Shown: positions 8,540 to 17,137, numbered from the stretch's first letter. The stretch is 64,000 bases of DNA from Bacillota bacterium (GCA_023410445.1 JAEYPT010000009.1:62001-126000); one strand, 5' to 3'. Numbers and translations are program-made. The notes: generated from the sequence alone by a model not told the origin.

Positions 8540-10272
8540 GCTTCCGCCTCCCCATCCGAAAGCTGGGAAAGACAGATGTCCCGGTAGGTGGGGCAGTCTT
8601 TCAGCAGCGTTTTATGCGGCCCGATGCCGACGATCTTTCCGTCCTCCAGCACAACGATCCGGTCGGCGTTTCGTACCGCCCCGACCCGCTGGGAAACGAT
8701 CAGCACGGTCATACCTGCGCTCTGCTTCCGAATTGCGGCGCGCAGGCGCGCGTCGGTCAGGTAATCGAGCGCGCTGGAAGCATCGTCCAGAATCAGAATC
8801 TGCGGGTCTGCGACCAGTGCCCGTGCGATGGTCAGGCGCTGGCGCTGTCCGCCGGAAAGATTGGTGCCGCCGCGTTCCACTGCGGTATCGTAGCCGTCCG
8901 ACAGATCACGGATGAACTCGTCCGCCTGCGCGGTTCTGGAGGCTTCCAGAATCTTGTCCTCCGAGGCATCCGAGCGCCCCCAGCGGATGTTCTCCGATAC
9001 TGTTCCGGTGAAAAGCAGGGCTTTCTGCGGCACAATACCGACGATCCGGTGAAGTTCCGCCGCCGGGTAATCCTTCACATCTACGCCATTGATGAGTACC
9101 TTCCCCTCGTCTGTATCGTAGGTGCGGGGGATCAGGCTTACCAGCGTTGTCTTTCCGGAGCCGGTGCCGCCGATGATGCCGATGGTCTCGCCGTGCCGGA
9201 TATCGAGCCGGATTCCCTCCAGCGCTTTTTCACCCGTACGGTTGTAGCCGAACGAGACGTTGTCGAAACGAACAGCGGGCGCTTCCAGCAGAGCGGTTGG
9301 GATTTTATCCTCCGCCGGGAACACCATGCCGGTTTCGGTGTCGAGAATTTCGTTGATCCGTCCCGCGGAGGCCATGGATTTCGTCAGCAGGATAATCAAA
9401 TTGGAAACAACCAGCAGCGCATAGAGAATCTGGTTGACGTAATTGATGAACGCGATAATCTGCCCCTGTGAGAGGCTCCCTATGCTGATGTGCACGCCGC
9501 CGACCCAGAGAATCAGCAGAATGACGATATTGACGACCAGCGAGGTAAGGGGGTTAAACAGAGCGGAAACGTTACCGATGGAAAAACCGGTTTCCGTCAG
9601 GGTATCGTTGCAGGCGGCAAAGCGCCGCGTTTCCATCTCTGTCTTGGAAAAGGCGCGGATTACCCGCACGCCGGAGAGGTTTTCGCGAAGGCTGTCCGCG
9701 ATCCGATCCAGCATCTGTTGGTAACGGCGGTACAGCGGCGCGGCTTTCTTTGTAATGAGAAAGATAATTAGCCCGAACACCGGAGTGGAGGCAAGAAGGA
9801 TCAGCGCGAGGCGCGGATCCAGGAAAAAAGACATCACAATCGATCCGATGCAGATGAACGGCGCACGCGGAATCAGCCGGATCATCACGGCAACCCAGCC
9901 CTGAAGCTGGTTGACGTCGTTGGTGATGCGGTTGGTCAGTGTCGGCGCGCCGAATTCGTCGATCTGTGTGCCGGAAAAATCGAGCACGCGGCGAAAAACG
10001 GCGTCGCGCAGCAGGGTGCCGAAGCCTTGCGAAGCACGCGAAGCGAGGTACTGGCACACGAGCGCGCAGGAGTACCCGAGAATCGCCATCCCCATCATGA
10101 GAAAACCCATTTTCAAAACGTAGGAGGGATTTTTCCCATCCACCCCACGGTTGATGATAAGAGCCATTACGGTTGGCAGGAGCAATTCGAAGATTACTTC
10201 CATGAATTTGAAAGTGGCGCCGGTGATGCAGTCCCTTTTATAATCATGGAGAAATCGCGCTAGTTTTTGCAT
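8536..10272 (-). CDS. ABC exporter half-transporter (degenerate ATP site)
   Basis: 578 residues with an N-terminal membrane domain and a C-terminal ATPase domain: Walker A GGTGSGKTTLV, signature LSGGQRQRL, Walker B LILDDASSALD. The residue after the Walker B aspartate is Asp instead of the catalytic Glu, the usual mark of the inactive partner in a heterodimeric exporter; the next gene supplies the normal Glu. The start is placed at ATG 10272 (protein MQKLARFLHDYK), where family homology begins; the reading frame continues upstream without a credible start. It is the first gene of a three-gene minus-strand operon opposite a LysR regulator. Confidence 0.9.
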   Translation of the reverse strand: MQKLARFLHDYKRDCITGATFKFMEVIFELLLPTVMALIINRGVDGKNPSYVLKMGFLMMGMAILGYSCALVCQYLASRASQGFGTLLRDAVFRRVLDFSGTQIDEFGAPTLTNRITNDVNQLQGWVAVMIRLIPRAPFICIGSIVMSFFLDPRLALILLASTPVFGLIIFLITKKAAPLYRRYQQMLDRIADSLRENLSGVRVIRAFSKTEMETRRFAACNDTLTETGFSIGNVSALFNPLTSLVVNIVILLILWVGGVHISIGSLSQGQIIAFINYVNQILYALLVVSNLIILLTKSMASAGRINEILDTETGMVFPAEDKIPTALLEAPAVRFDNVSFGYNRTGEKALEGIRLDIRHGETIGIIGGTGSGKTTLVSLIPRTYDTDEGKVLINGVDVKDYPAAELHRIVGIVPQKALLFTGTVSENIRWGRSDASEDKILEASRTAQADEFIRDLSDGYDTAVERGGTNLSGGQRQRLTIARALVADPQILILDDASSALDYLTDARLRAAIRKQSAGMTVLIVSQRVGAVRNADRIVVLEDGKIVGIGPHKTLLKDCPTYRDICLSQLSDGEAEA

Positions 10273-10369
10273 GTTATCATCGTCCCTATTCCAATATGCT
10301 TCTATCATACAGCAAAAATAACCATATTTAAAATACTTATTTTTAATGCCTTCCATATTTTTTTAGTCT

Positions 10370-10391
10370 GGATTCGTTGGCGAACGAATCC
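10370..10391. promoter_or_regulatory. Perfect inverted repeat overlapping the LysR-gene promoter
   Basis: GGATTCGTT and AACGAATCC are perfect 9-base arms around GGCG. The repeat covers the -35 box (TTGGCG, 10377-10382) of the promoter whose -10 is TATAAT at 10400-10405, 17 bases away. It also lies upstream of the divergent exporter operon. A LysR-type or other dimeric regulator site is the natural reading. Confidence 0.6.
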
Positions 10392-10405
10392 AAAAGGACT
10401 ATAAT
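10377..10405 (+). promoter_or_regulatory. Promoter of the LysR-family gene
   Basis: TTGGCG-17-TATAAT, with the start codon 34 bases after the -10 box. The -35 is inside a perfect palindrome, so binding there should repress or autoregulate. Confidence 0.7.
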
Positions 10406-10438
10406 GAAAACAGACCGACACGAGGGGAGCGAAAACCG

Positions 10439-11332
10439 ATGGAATTGAAACAGCTTCGATATTTCCTGACCATTACGGAGGAAGGGCAGATCACGGCGGC
10501 GGCAAAGCGCCTGCACATCGCGCAGCCTCCGCTCAGCTATCAGCTTCGCCTGCTGGAAAAGGAGCTCGGCGTAACGCTGCTGGAACGCGGCCCGCGGAAT
10601 ATCCGCCTGACTGGGGCGGGGGAATTGCTGCAGCGCCGCGCGGCTCAGATTCTGGAGATGGCCGCGTCCACAAAAAGCGAACTGATGGATTACGGCCGGA
10701 ACATGAGTGGCGTGCTTTCCATCGGGACGATATCCTCTTCCGGCGGCATTGTGCCGAACCCGCGTATGCTGGAATTCACCCGGAGCTACCCGGATATCCG
10801 GTTCGAGATCCGCGAGGGCAATACGTTCTCCGTCATGGAAATGCTGGAAAAAGGAATCATCGACATCGGGGTCGTGCGAACCCCCTTCCATCGCCCTGCC
10901 GGGGTGTGCAGCCGCATTGCGCCGCGGGAACCCATGCTGGCGGTTATGACGGACCCCGATGCCTGCGCGCCCGGAAAAGGCTTCGCCAGCCTTGCGGAGC
11001 TTGCTGGAAAACCGCTGATCATTTACCGGCGCTTTGAAACTCTGCTTGTGGATACCTTCGCGCAGGCCGGGCTTGAGCCTTTTTTTTGCTGCAAGAACGA
11101 CGACGCGCGCACGACTCTGCTTTGGGCGCGGGCGGGCCTCGGCATCGGCATCGTCCCGGAGTCCGCGCTGCTGACCGCTGAAACCACCGGTCTGACGCAT
11201 AAGGTGATTCGGTGTGAGGAGCTGCGCACAAGTCTGGCTGTCATCTGGATGAAAAACCGTTACCTCTCGTCGCTCGGCAGAAAATTTATCGAATTTTTTG
11301 CGCAGGAGCAGAACGCGGAAAAAGATGACTGA
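10439..11332 (+). CDS. LysR-family transcriptional regulator
   Basis: 297 residues, the standard size. The N-terminal winged helix-turn-helix (MELKQLRYFLTITEEG, then AAKRLHIAQPPLSYQL) is typical, followed by a periplasmic-binding-like effector domain (about residues 90-290). GAGGGG precedes the ATG. Transcribed away from the ABC exporter operon and toward a butanediol-type dehydrogenase 112 bases downstream, it could control either; LysR proteins commonly regulate a divergent neighbour. The effector is not identifiable. Confidence 0.92.
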   Translation: MELKQLRYFLTITEEGQITAAAKRLHIAQPPLSYQLRLLEKELGVTLLERGPRNIRLTGAGELLQRRAAQILEMAASTKSELMDYGRNMSGVLSIGTISSSGGIVPNPRMLEFTRSYPDIRFEIREGNTFSVMEMLEKGIIDIGVVRTPFHRPAGVCSRIAPREPMLAVMTDPDACAPGKGFASLAELAGKPLIIYRRFETLLVDTFAQAGLEPFFCCKNDDARTTLLWARAGLGIGIVPESALLTAETTGLTHKVIRCEELRTSLAVIWMKNRYLSSLGRKFIEFFAQEQNAEKDD

Positions 11333-11362
11333 TCTCCATCTTTGAAAGGGCAAAAAAGGATA

Positions 11363-11399
11363 TTGACATAGAATTAACAATGGTGTACACTGACATTGT
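11363..11399 (+). promoter_or_regulatory. Promoter and inverted repeat before the zinc dehydrogenase
   Basis: TTGACA (11363-11368) and TACACT (11386-11391) are spaced by 17 bases. An inverted repeat ACAATG...CATTGT (11377-11399, 11-base spacer) straddles the -10 and has GTGTACAC at its centre. This is suitable for a dimeric regulator such as the adjacent LysR protein. Confidence 0.6.
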
Positions 11400-11444
11400 A
11401 GAAAAATTAACAAACTTTCAAAAACGAATAAAGGAGTGTCATCA

Positions 11445-12518
11445 TTGAAAGCTGCGTTATGGTATAACCCGAAGGATATCCGGGTGGAAAACATTCCTGA
11501 GCCTCAGGTAAAAGACGGCACGGTAAAAGTTAAAGTAAAATGGTGCGGAATCTGCGGTAGCGATCTGCATGAATATCTCGCGGGCCCGATCTTTATTCCG
11601 GTGGGCAAGCCGCATCCGCTTTCCGGCGAAACGGCGCCTGTTGTCATGGGTCACGAGTTTTCCGGCGAGGTTGCCGAAGTGGGCAAGGGCGTTACCAATG
11701 TGAAGCCCGGCGATCGCGTTGTGGTAGAGCCGATTCTGGCGTGCGGGAAATGCCCGGCCTGCCTGGAAGGCAAATACAATTTGTGCTCCAGCCTCGGCTT
11801 CCACGGCCTGGCAGGGGGCGGCGGCGGATTTGCGGAGTATACAACCTTCCCCGCAAAGTTTGTCCATAAAATTCCCGATTCCCTCAGCTTTGAAAAAGCT
11901 GCTCTAATTGAGCCGATGTCTGTGGCCCTGCATTCGCTGCGGGTTGGCGTGTTCCAGATCGGTCAGAGTGCGGTCGTTACCGGTGCCGGCCCGATCGGCC
12001 TTGCGACGGTGGAATGCCTCAAGGCGGCCGGTGCGAAGCAGGTAATCATGATTCAGCGGAAATCCATTCGTCAGCAGTATGCCCTGCGTTCCGGCGCAGA
12101 CGTGGTGCTTGACCCGAACGAAGTGGACGTGGTTGCCGAAATTCGGAAGCTGACGGGCGGCGTCGGGGCTGATATGGCGTTCGAAACCACCGGTTCGGAA
12201 CAGTGCTATAAGCTGGCGCTGGATGCTATCGCCTACGCGGGCACACTGGTCGTCACCAGCATCTGGGAGGGCGACATCCAGTACAACCCGAATTCCGTGG
12301 TTATGACGGAGAAAAAAATCGTTGGCAGCATTTGCTACTGCAACGATTTCCCCTCTACCATTGCGATGATGGCCGACGGCCGTATCAAGGCGGAAGGTTA
12401 TATCACGAAGCGGATTGCTTTGGACGACATTGTGAAGGAAGGCTTCGGGACGCTTACCGGCCCGGACAAAAAAGCACAGGTCAAAATCATTGTGACGCCC
12501 GATCCGTCCCTTCTGTAA
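11445..12518 (+). CDS. Zinc alcohol dehydrogenase, (R,R)-butanediol dehydrogenase-like
   Basis: 357-residue medium-chain zinc dehydrogenase. The N-terminus MKAALWYNPKDIRVE and the GLAGGGGGFAEY segment are characteristic of 2,3-butanediol dehydrogenases, which interconvert acetoin and butanediol with NAD(H). Catalytic zinc ligands appear as GICGSD and GHEFSGEV, structural zinc ligands as CGKCPACLEGKYNLC, and the coenzyme site as GAGPIG. The start is TTG 11445, eight bases after AAGGAG; an upstream in-frame GTG overlaps the ribosome site itself. It is a single transcription unit ending at a hairpin. Substrate assignment rests on family resemblance. Confidence 0.87.
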   Translation: MKAALWYNPKDIRVENIPEPQVKDGTVKVKVKWCGICGSDLHEYLAGPIFIPVGKPHPLSGETAPVVMGHEFSGEVAEVGKGVTNVKPGDRVVVEPILACGKCPACLEGKYNLCSSLGFHGLAGGGGGFAEYTTFPAKFVHKIPDSLSFEKAALIEPMSVALHSLRVGVFQIGQSAVVTGAGPIGLATVECLKAAGAKQVIMIQRKSIRQQYALRSGADVVLDPNEVDVVAEIRKLTGGVGADMAFETTGSEQCYKLALDAIAYAGTLVVTSIWEGDIQYNPNSVVMTEKKIVGSICYCNDFPSTIAMMADGRIKAEGYITKRIALDDIVKEGFGTLTGPDKKAQVKIIVTPDPSLL

Positions 12519-12547
12519 GAACAGGGTCAAAATACAAGATAAGTTTT

Positions 12548-12597
12548 GCGCCTCTCCGGCAGTTTTATACTGCATGCGGAGAGGCGCTTCGTTTTGC
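12548..12597 (+). terminator. Terminator after the butanediol-type dehydrogenase
   Basis: GCGCCTCTCCG pairs with CGGAGAGGCGC around an inner GCAGTTTTATACTGC hairpin, followed by TTCGTTTTG. Confidence 0.75.
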
Positions 12598-12704
12598 CTG
12601 TTTCACGGGTCCGATTTCAGCGGAGGAGGAAGTCACACTTTAAATAATTCGGTCTGAACGGGCAATTTTCTTATTGCAGAAAGCAAGTACCTTTTTATGG
12701 AATA

Positions 12705-12732
12705 TTGACAAACTTTATTTATGATTTATACT
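12705..12732 (+). promoter_or_regulatory. Promoter of the cytidylate-kinase-like gene
   Basis: TTGACA-16-TATACT, about 100 bases before the start codon, leaving a leader of roughly 90 bases. Confidence 0.7.
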
Positions 12733-12831
12733 AATAATAGTGATTTATGGATGGTTTTTCAGCCTTTTCTTTACACGGAACATCCTGTTTTCCCCGGCAA
12801 GATTCCATTATGAGGAAGGAAGCGTCGCTTT

Positions 12832-13494
12832 ATGAAACATTATGCCATCACTATCGCCCGCGGCTACGGAAGCGGAGGCCGCCGGATCGGCCAAAAGCTG
12901 GCGGATGCGCTGAACATCGATTTCGTCGACCGTGATCTGCTCAAGCTGGCATCCATTGAGAGCGGAATCAACGAGGCTCTTTTCGGCGTGGCGGATGAGC
13001 GGGTAAAAAAGCCTCTTTTGTTTAAAACCATGAGGAAAAGCCGTGAGTTTGAAGTCCTGAGCCCGGAGCAGGACGGTTTCATTTCCGATGAAAATCTGTT
13101 CAATTTTCAGGCTAAGGTGTTGCAGAGTCTGATTGAAAAAGAGTCCTTTGTCGTAATGGGCCGCGCCGCGGATTTTGTCTTGCAGGATTATCCCAACGTG
13201 TTGACCGTGAATATTCAGGCTTCCCACGACTACTGTGTCAAATCCACCATGGAGCATATGGGTTTTTCTGAGAAGGACGCGGAGGCCTGCGTAACAAAAA
13301 CCGACCGGTACCGCGAGGATTTTTACGAGTATTATGCCGGACGCCCCTGGAACCGGCCGTCCAATTTTGACCTGTGCCTCAACAGCGAGCGATTGGGTAA
13401 CGACACCTGCATTCGGATGATTATGGAATGTGCCAGAATGAAGTTTGGGCCTGGTTTTATTATTGAAGAAAACGAGAATGTAATCCGAATCTGA
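12832..13494 (+). CDS. Cytidylate kinase-like family protein
   Basis: 220 residues beginning MKHYAITIARGYGSGGRRIG, a P-loop form (GYGSGGR) typical of the cytidylate kinase-like family (Cytidylate_kin2), followed by FVDRDLLKLAS. The family is common in Clostridia next to unrelated genes and its physiological substrate is not established; it is not the housekeeping Cmk. AGGAAGGA precedes the ATG. It is transcribed alone from a good promoter and closed by a strong terminator. Confidence 0.82.
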   Translation: MKHYAITIARGYGSGGRRIGQKLADALNIDFVDRDLLKLASIESGINEALFGVADERVKKPLLFKTMRKSREFEVLSPEQDGFISDENLFNFQAKVLQSLIEKESFVVMGRAADFVLQDYPNVLTVNIQASHDYCVKSTMEHMGFSEKDAEACVTKTDRYREDFYEYYAGRPWNRPSNFDLCLNSERLGNDTCIRMIMECARMKFGPGFIIEENENVIRI

Positions 13495-13536
13495 AAAAAC
13501 GATCCCCGCAGGGCTTTTCCTGCGGGGATCGTTTTT
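13494..13536. terminator. Strong bidirectional terminator
   Basis: A perfect 14-base stem (ACGATCCCCGCAGG with its complement) around GCTTTT, flanked by A and T runs on either side. It separates two convergent genes. Confidence 0.92.
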
Positions 13537-13573
13537 TCATGGGAAGTACAGCCCAAAGGGCTGAAAAATACGG

Positions 13574-13792
13574 TCAAGCGAAGAAAATATCGTTTTTGGG
13601 AATTCCGTATTGTTTTGAAAGAACGGACCGGATCTTTTCCTGATCCAAAAGAGGGAGCGCATTGATTTCATCGATCAGTCGTTTGGTCGAAGGTACATGC
13701 AGTCCTCGCCGCTCATCATAAACATCAACGGAAATCACACTCATTCCTTCCATGGTGTTGTTCGCAACTACCGTGATCCTATGGGAAGCCAT
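13574..13792 (-). CDS. Small protein of unknown function
   Basis: 72 residues, not recognised. It begins MASHRITVVANNTMEG and ends in a hydrophobic KNDIFFA tail; no membrane segment or cysteines. The C-terminal half (LDQEKIRSVLSKQYGIP) looks helical. A good ribosome site (AGGTGG) and a consensus promoter upstream support it as a real gene. Confidence 0.6.
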   Translation of the reverse strand: MASHRITVVANNTMEGMSVISVDVYDERRGLHVPSTKRLIDEINALPLLDQEKIRSVLSKQYGIPKNDIFFA

Positions 13793-13816
13793 AAATTACC
13801 ACCTACCTTTTCAAAC

Positions 13817-13845
13817 ATAATAATTCGCCAATTTACAAAAGTCAA
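13817..13845 (-). promoter_or_regulatory. Promoter of the 72-residue protein gene
   Basis: On the minus strand TTGACT and TATTAT are 17 bases apart. The rest of the spacer up to 14007 is AT-rich and shows no further gene. Confidence 0.7.
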
Positions 13846-14007
13846 CAAAAAGTGAACAAATATTTGCAAACTATTAGGCGAATATTATTTGCTGAGGTTC
13901 TTGGTTCGGCTGGATCGCAGGAAATTGCTTGCCAAGATTTCCTGTTTCGATTTTGCCGTGACTGTTACGGTCGGCTTCATTTCCGTTGCTTTATCAAAAC
14001 AATTGAA

Positions 14008-14046
14008 TAAAAAAATAGTCGGACCGATATTTAAAATCAGTCCGAC
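14008..14046 (-). terminator. Terminator of the small-protein operon
   Basis: On the minus strand GTCGGACTGAT pairs with ATCGGTCCGAC (one wobble), followed by TATTTTTTT. Confidence 0.8.
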
Positions 14047-14069
14047 ATTTCATAATTTGTAGAAGTCGG

Positions 14070-14384
14070 TTACCTGGCTGCAATCTTATCTTTTATTTCC
14101 GCATATTTAGCGGCAGATAAAACAGCCGCAACGCCAGAGCCGAAATATGCGACATCGTCAAAGGCAAGAAATTTGCTTTTTTGGCCGTACTTAAACTCAA
14201 GTACGGAATTAGCTCCCATACTCCGAGCTTTTTTTACGAGGTCTTTTTTAACGTCATCCAGATTTTTCAGTTGGGCTCCAAATTTGAAACTTAAGTCACA
14301 TGCAACCTTTCCGAGCGGTGTTGAATCGGGCATAGTTCCTTCAACAAAGATGATATCTTCGAATATTGTGCTGTATCCAGGCAA
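14070..14384 (-). CDS. Hypothetical protein, possibly YbjQ-fold
   Basis: 104 residues, start TTG with GGGGTGA close upstream. It contains a helix rich in lysine (DDVKKDLVKKARSMGANSVL) followed by a strand, an arrangement reminiscent of the YbjQ/DUF74 heavy-metal-binding fold, although the match is only by pattern. The stop of the upstream DUF4177 gene is 20 bases away, so the two form an operon. No function is proposed. Confidence 0.6.
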   Translation of the reverse strand: MPGYSTIFEDIIFVEGTMPDSTPLGKVACDLSFKFGAQLKNLDDVKKDLVKKARSMGANSVLEFKYGQKSKFLAFDDVAYFGSGVAAVLSAAKYAEIKDKIAAR

Positions 14385-14404
14385 AAAATCACCCCGCTAT
14401 TTGA

Positions 14405-14596
14405 TTAGTTTTCGCGTTCCAAAACGGCAATGAATTCCTGCCTCGATCCACCCAAGCTTGGAATGTCTGCAGTCGCACAGGAGTTAAGAGTCCAGCCTTG
14501 TTGTGCGTAAGAATTCAGGGCTTGTTCTAATTTTGCTGGATCAAATTTGCCCGAAAACCATTTGTCTTTCTGTGTAAGTACCTTGTACTCTTTCAT
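14405..14596 (-). CDS. DUF4177 small protein
   Basis: 63 residues; MKEYKVLTQKDKWFSGKFD and LEQALNSYAQQGWTLNSC follow the DUF4177 pattern, a small alpha/beta domain of unknown role often found as a stand-alone protein in Firmicutes. ATG 14596 is preferred over the ATG six bases upstream because GGAGGG then lies eight bases away. Confidence 0.72.
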   Translation of the reverse strand: MKEYKVLTQKDKWFSGKFDPAKLEQALNSYAQQGWTLNSCATADIPSLGGSRQEFIAVLEREN

Positions 14597-14638
14597 AAAC
14601 ATTTCCCTCCAGAATAATATAATGTGTTTCCCAAAAAA

Positions 14639-14667
14639 ATCGTAGCTCTTTTGTTAGGGCTTGTCAA
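14639..14667 (-). promoter_or_regulatory. Promoter of the DUF4177 operon
   Basis: Minus-strand TTGACA-17-TACGAT, 43 bases before the start codon. The 14668-14993 interval beyond it holds no convincing gene; it has a hairpin with AACTGGAG/CTCCAGTT arms at 14847-14872 and, near its end, the promoter of the next operon. Confidence 0.65.
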
Positions 14668-14958
14668 GGCAAATTTATCCAGGAATTGTTAGTGTATAAC
14701 AGAAGTTTAGATGCAGATGGGAACTTTGGTTTCAGATGGGTACCTTTTTATTCTAGAGCTTCTCTAAGTTGTGTCTTTTGCCGGCCCGGAGAAAAAATAA
14801 CAACCTCTTTTGTAGCTTCAACTCCGCTTATAAATAAAATTGCATCAACTGGAGTTTTGGGCAGCTCCAGTTCCCGGTTTGTGATAACACAAAAAGTGCG
14901 AGAACATAAAAACAGGATAAGATTTGTGCGTGTTGGACAAAATTTTAAAGGAAAATTC

Positions 14959-14967
14959 TGCTATAAT
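14959..14967 (+). promoter_or_regulatory. Extended -10 promoter of the LytTR two-component operon
   Basis: TGCTATAAT matches the TGnTATAAT extended -10 box; no good -35 is seen at the usual distance. It lies 27 bases before the response-regulator start. Confidence 0.55.
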
Positions 14968-14993
14968 AAGGAAACAGTAAAGAGGGTGGAGAA

Positions 14994-15710
14994 TTGAAAA
15001 TCGCGATATGTGATGACAGTCCTGTTGACCAGATGAGAATATCAGAGTATATCATGCAGTATGCAGACCGGTATCTGTTGGATTTTCGAATCGACACGTT
15101 TGAAACAGGATCGGCATTATTGCAGGCATTTCACAAAAACGAGTATAAAATCATCTTCCTCGATATAATTATGAGCGGGTTGTCAGGGGTTGAAACTGCT
15201 TATAAAATTCGAGAAAAAAGCGATGGGTGCATGATCATTTTCATGACGGCAAGCCCGGACTTCAGAGCGGAAGGCTTTGATATCGGAGCTGTTCACTATC
15301 TGATGAAACCGTTAACCTACAGTATGGTGGAAGAAGCGCTTCACCGATGTGAGCGTCAGTATGAAGACAGCGAAAAGTATTTTAACGTCGTCGTAAACAG
15401 ACGAACGATGCAGGTCCATTTTAAGGATATTCTTTATCTTGAGGTTTACGGCAAATGCACCATGATTCATACAGTCAGCGATGTTCTAAGAACATATACA
15501 CCGCTGTCCACCATGGAATCATTGCTGGAGAAAGGCCCGTTTCTAAAATCTCATCGCTGCTATGTTGTGAATATGCGCTGCATTTCGGGTGTTCTCGATG
15601 ATTGTTTCACGCTTGATAACGGAGAAAAAATACCAATCCGCAGGAAAGGCAGGCAATTGATAAAAGATGAATACAGCAAATATTTTCTCGATTTGACAAG
15701 GAGGCCATAA
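14994..15710 (+). CDS. LytTR-family response regulator (AgrA/VirR type)
   Basis: 238 residues: an N-terminal receiver domain (MKIAICDDSPVD with the acidic pair; phospho-acceptor in IIFLDIIMSG; switch residues in MTAS and the KP of YLMKPL) and a C-terminal LytTR DNA-binding domain (about 135-235, with KSHRCYVVNM). The start is TTG after GAGGGTGGAG. Such regulators bind pairs of direct repeats and control cell-surface, peptide-signalling or competence genes. The partner kinase begins two bases after the stop. Confidence 0.92.
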   Translation: MKIAICDDSPVDQMRISEYIMQYADRYLLDFRIDTFETGSALLQAFHKNEYKIIFLDIIMSGLSGVETAYKIREKSDGCMIIFMTASPDFRAEGFDIGAVHYLMKPLTYSMVEEALHRCERQYEDSEKYFNVVVNRRTMQVHFKDILYLEVYGKCTMIHTVSDVLRTYTPLSTMESLLEKGPFLKSHRCYVVNMRCISGVLDDCFTLDNGEKIPIRRKGRQLIKDEYSKYFLDLTRRP

Positions 15711-15711
15711 A

Positions 15712-17046
15712 ATGAGTGATTCATGGTCGCTCCCGGTCGGTATCTTTTTTAATATTGCTCCTTATGCGTTTCTATGCTATTTTCCGTTCAAGGACAAGCT
15801 GAAGATCTCAATCAAAAAACTGTTGGCCATCTTATCACTGCCGGCAGCCACAGAATTTTTAATTTTTTATTTTTATCGTCCGCTTACCTATGAATTTGTT
15901 CAGTTTGTATTTTTTGGTTTTTTAGCCATCTATTTTTTACTGTATTTGATGACTGTAAAAATAAACCTCTCCAAACTAATATTTGTTTTTTTGTTGAATA
16001 CAGATTACGGCGGTATTGTAGTTCTGATATCAAATTATATGGAAACCCGGTTCTTCCCTTCTATTACTCATATCGGCGGTTACAGCCTTCGGCTGAATCC
16101 AATCTCGCTGACGATCTTTGCCGTCACGTTGCCGATTGGTTTAATTGTCATGCTGAAAAAGGTCAGACCGCTTCTGTATCTGGAGAATAAAAAAGCATGG
16201 GGATCTCTGTGGATTATTCCGCTTATGTTCTTTTTCATTCTGATTGCGGTTGCATGTGCGGACAATGATAATTGGATCATGAGCTGGCAGTACATAACCA
16301 TCACACTGACATTGGTATTGGGCTATTATGTAATTCTCTATGTGATCAGTGAAATGCTGATTGAAACGGATGAAAATGCAACGCTCCGGGAAAATGTCCG
16401 GATGGTAAACATGCAGCTTGATTTACAGAAAAGTGCCTACGAAAGTCTCAGCAGTCAAATCGCTGAAACGAAGGCGGCCCGTCATGATCTTCGGCATCAT
16501 TTATCGGTTATTGAGGGTTATCTGCAGTCCGAAAACTATCAGGAACTGCGCAACTATTTAGGCGAATACCGAAGCATGATGCCTGAACATAAAGAACTGT
16601 TCCTGTGCGAAAATTCTGCTGCCAATGTTATTGTTCTTCATTATATTGAAATTGCCAGAAAGGAAGGAGTTTCCGTTACCACAAATCTGCATCTTCCTCA
16701 AAAAATCGGAATCGCGGATATGGATCTGTGTATCGTCCTTGGGAACTGCATAGAAAACGCACTGGAGGCGTGCAGACGTATGAAAAGCGGCCGGAAGTTT
16801 ATAGCAGTCAATTCGAAAATACATGGCGATATGCTTGGTATCACCATTGACAATAGTTTCGACGGAAAAGTGGAAGAAAAGAAAGGAAAATTACTGTCAC
16901 GAAAGCGTAGGGAAGAAGGCTTGGGGCTCTCTTCCGTGCAGGCTGTTGCAGAAAGATATAACGGGACTGCGTTTTTTACATTCAATCAAGAGGAATTTCA
17001 GGCTTCGATCATGCTGAATATAATAAAGTGCAATGGCCACAATTGA
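15712..17046 (+). CDS. GHKL sensor histidine kinase (AgrC type)
   Basis: 444 residues: six or seven hydrophobic segments in the first 225 residues, a coiled linker, then the phospho-acceptor region AARHDLRHHLSV and a GHKL ATPase domain (N box GNCIENALEAC, G box EGLGLSSVQAVAERY). This is the polytopic kinase type used in peptide quorum sensing (AgrC/ComD). It overlaps nothing, has AGGAGG before its ATG and forms an operon with the LytTR regulator. No agrB- or agrD-like gene lies beside it, so the ligand is unknown. Confidence 0.9.
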   Translation: MSDSWSLPVGIFFNIAPYAFLCYFPFKDKLKISIKKLLAILSLPAATEFLIFYFYRPLTYEFVQFVFFGFLAIYFLLYLMTVKINLSKLIFVFLLNTDYGGIVVLISNYMETRFFPSITHIGGYSLRLNPISLTIFAVTLPIGLIVMLKKVRPLLYLENKKAWGSLWIIPLMFFFILIAVACADNDNWIMSWQYITITLTLVLGYYVILYVISEMLIETDENATLRENVRMVNMQLDLQKSAYESLSSQIAETKAARHDLRHHLSVIEGYLQSENYQELRNYLGEYRSMMPEHKELFLCENSAANVIVLHYIEIARKEGVSVTTNLHLPQKIGIADMDLCIVLGNCIENALEACRRMKSGRKFIAVNSKIHGDMLGITIDNSFDGKVEEKKGKLLSRKRREEGLGLSSVQAVAERYNGTAFFTFNQEEFQASIMLNIIKCNGHN

Positions 17047-17137
17047 TCTATTTCGATTAAAGAGATGAGGTAGACACGGAACATTTTGCCGCTTCGGATT
17101 TATTATAAATCAAAATAGTTGCACAGGTGTACCGCTT

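Noticed and set aside
14686..14997. Plus-strand 103-codon frame before the LytTR regulator
   Set aside because: No ribosome site, low-complexity composition and it runs through the promoter of the next operon; treated as spacer.
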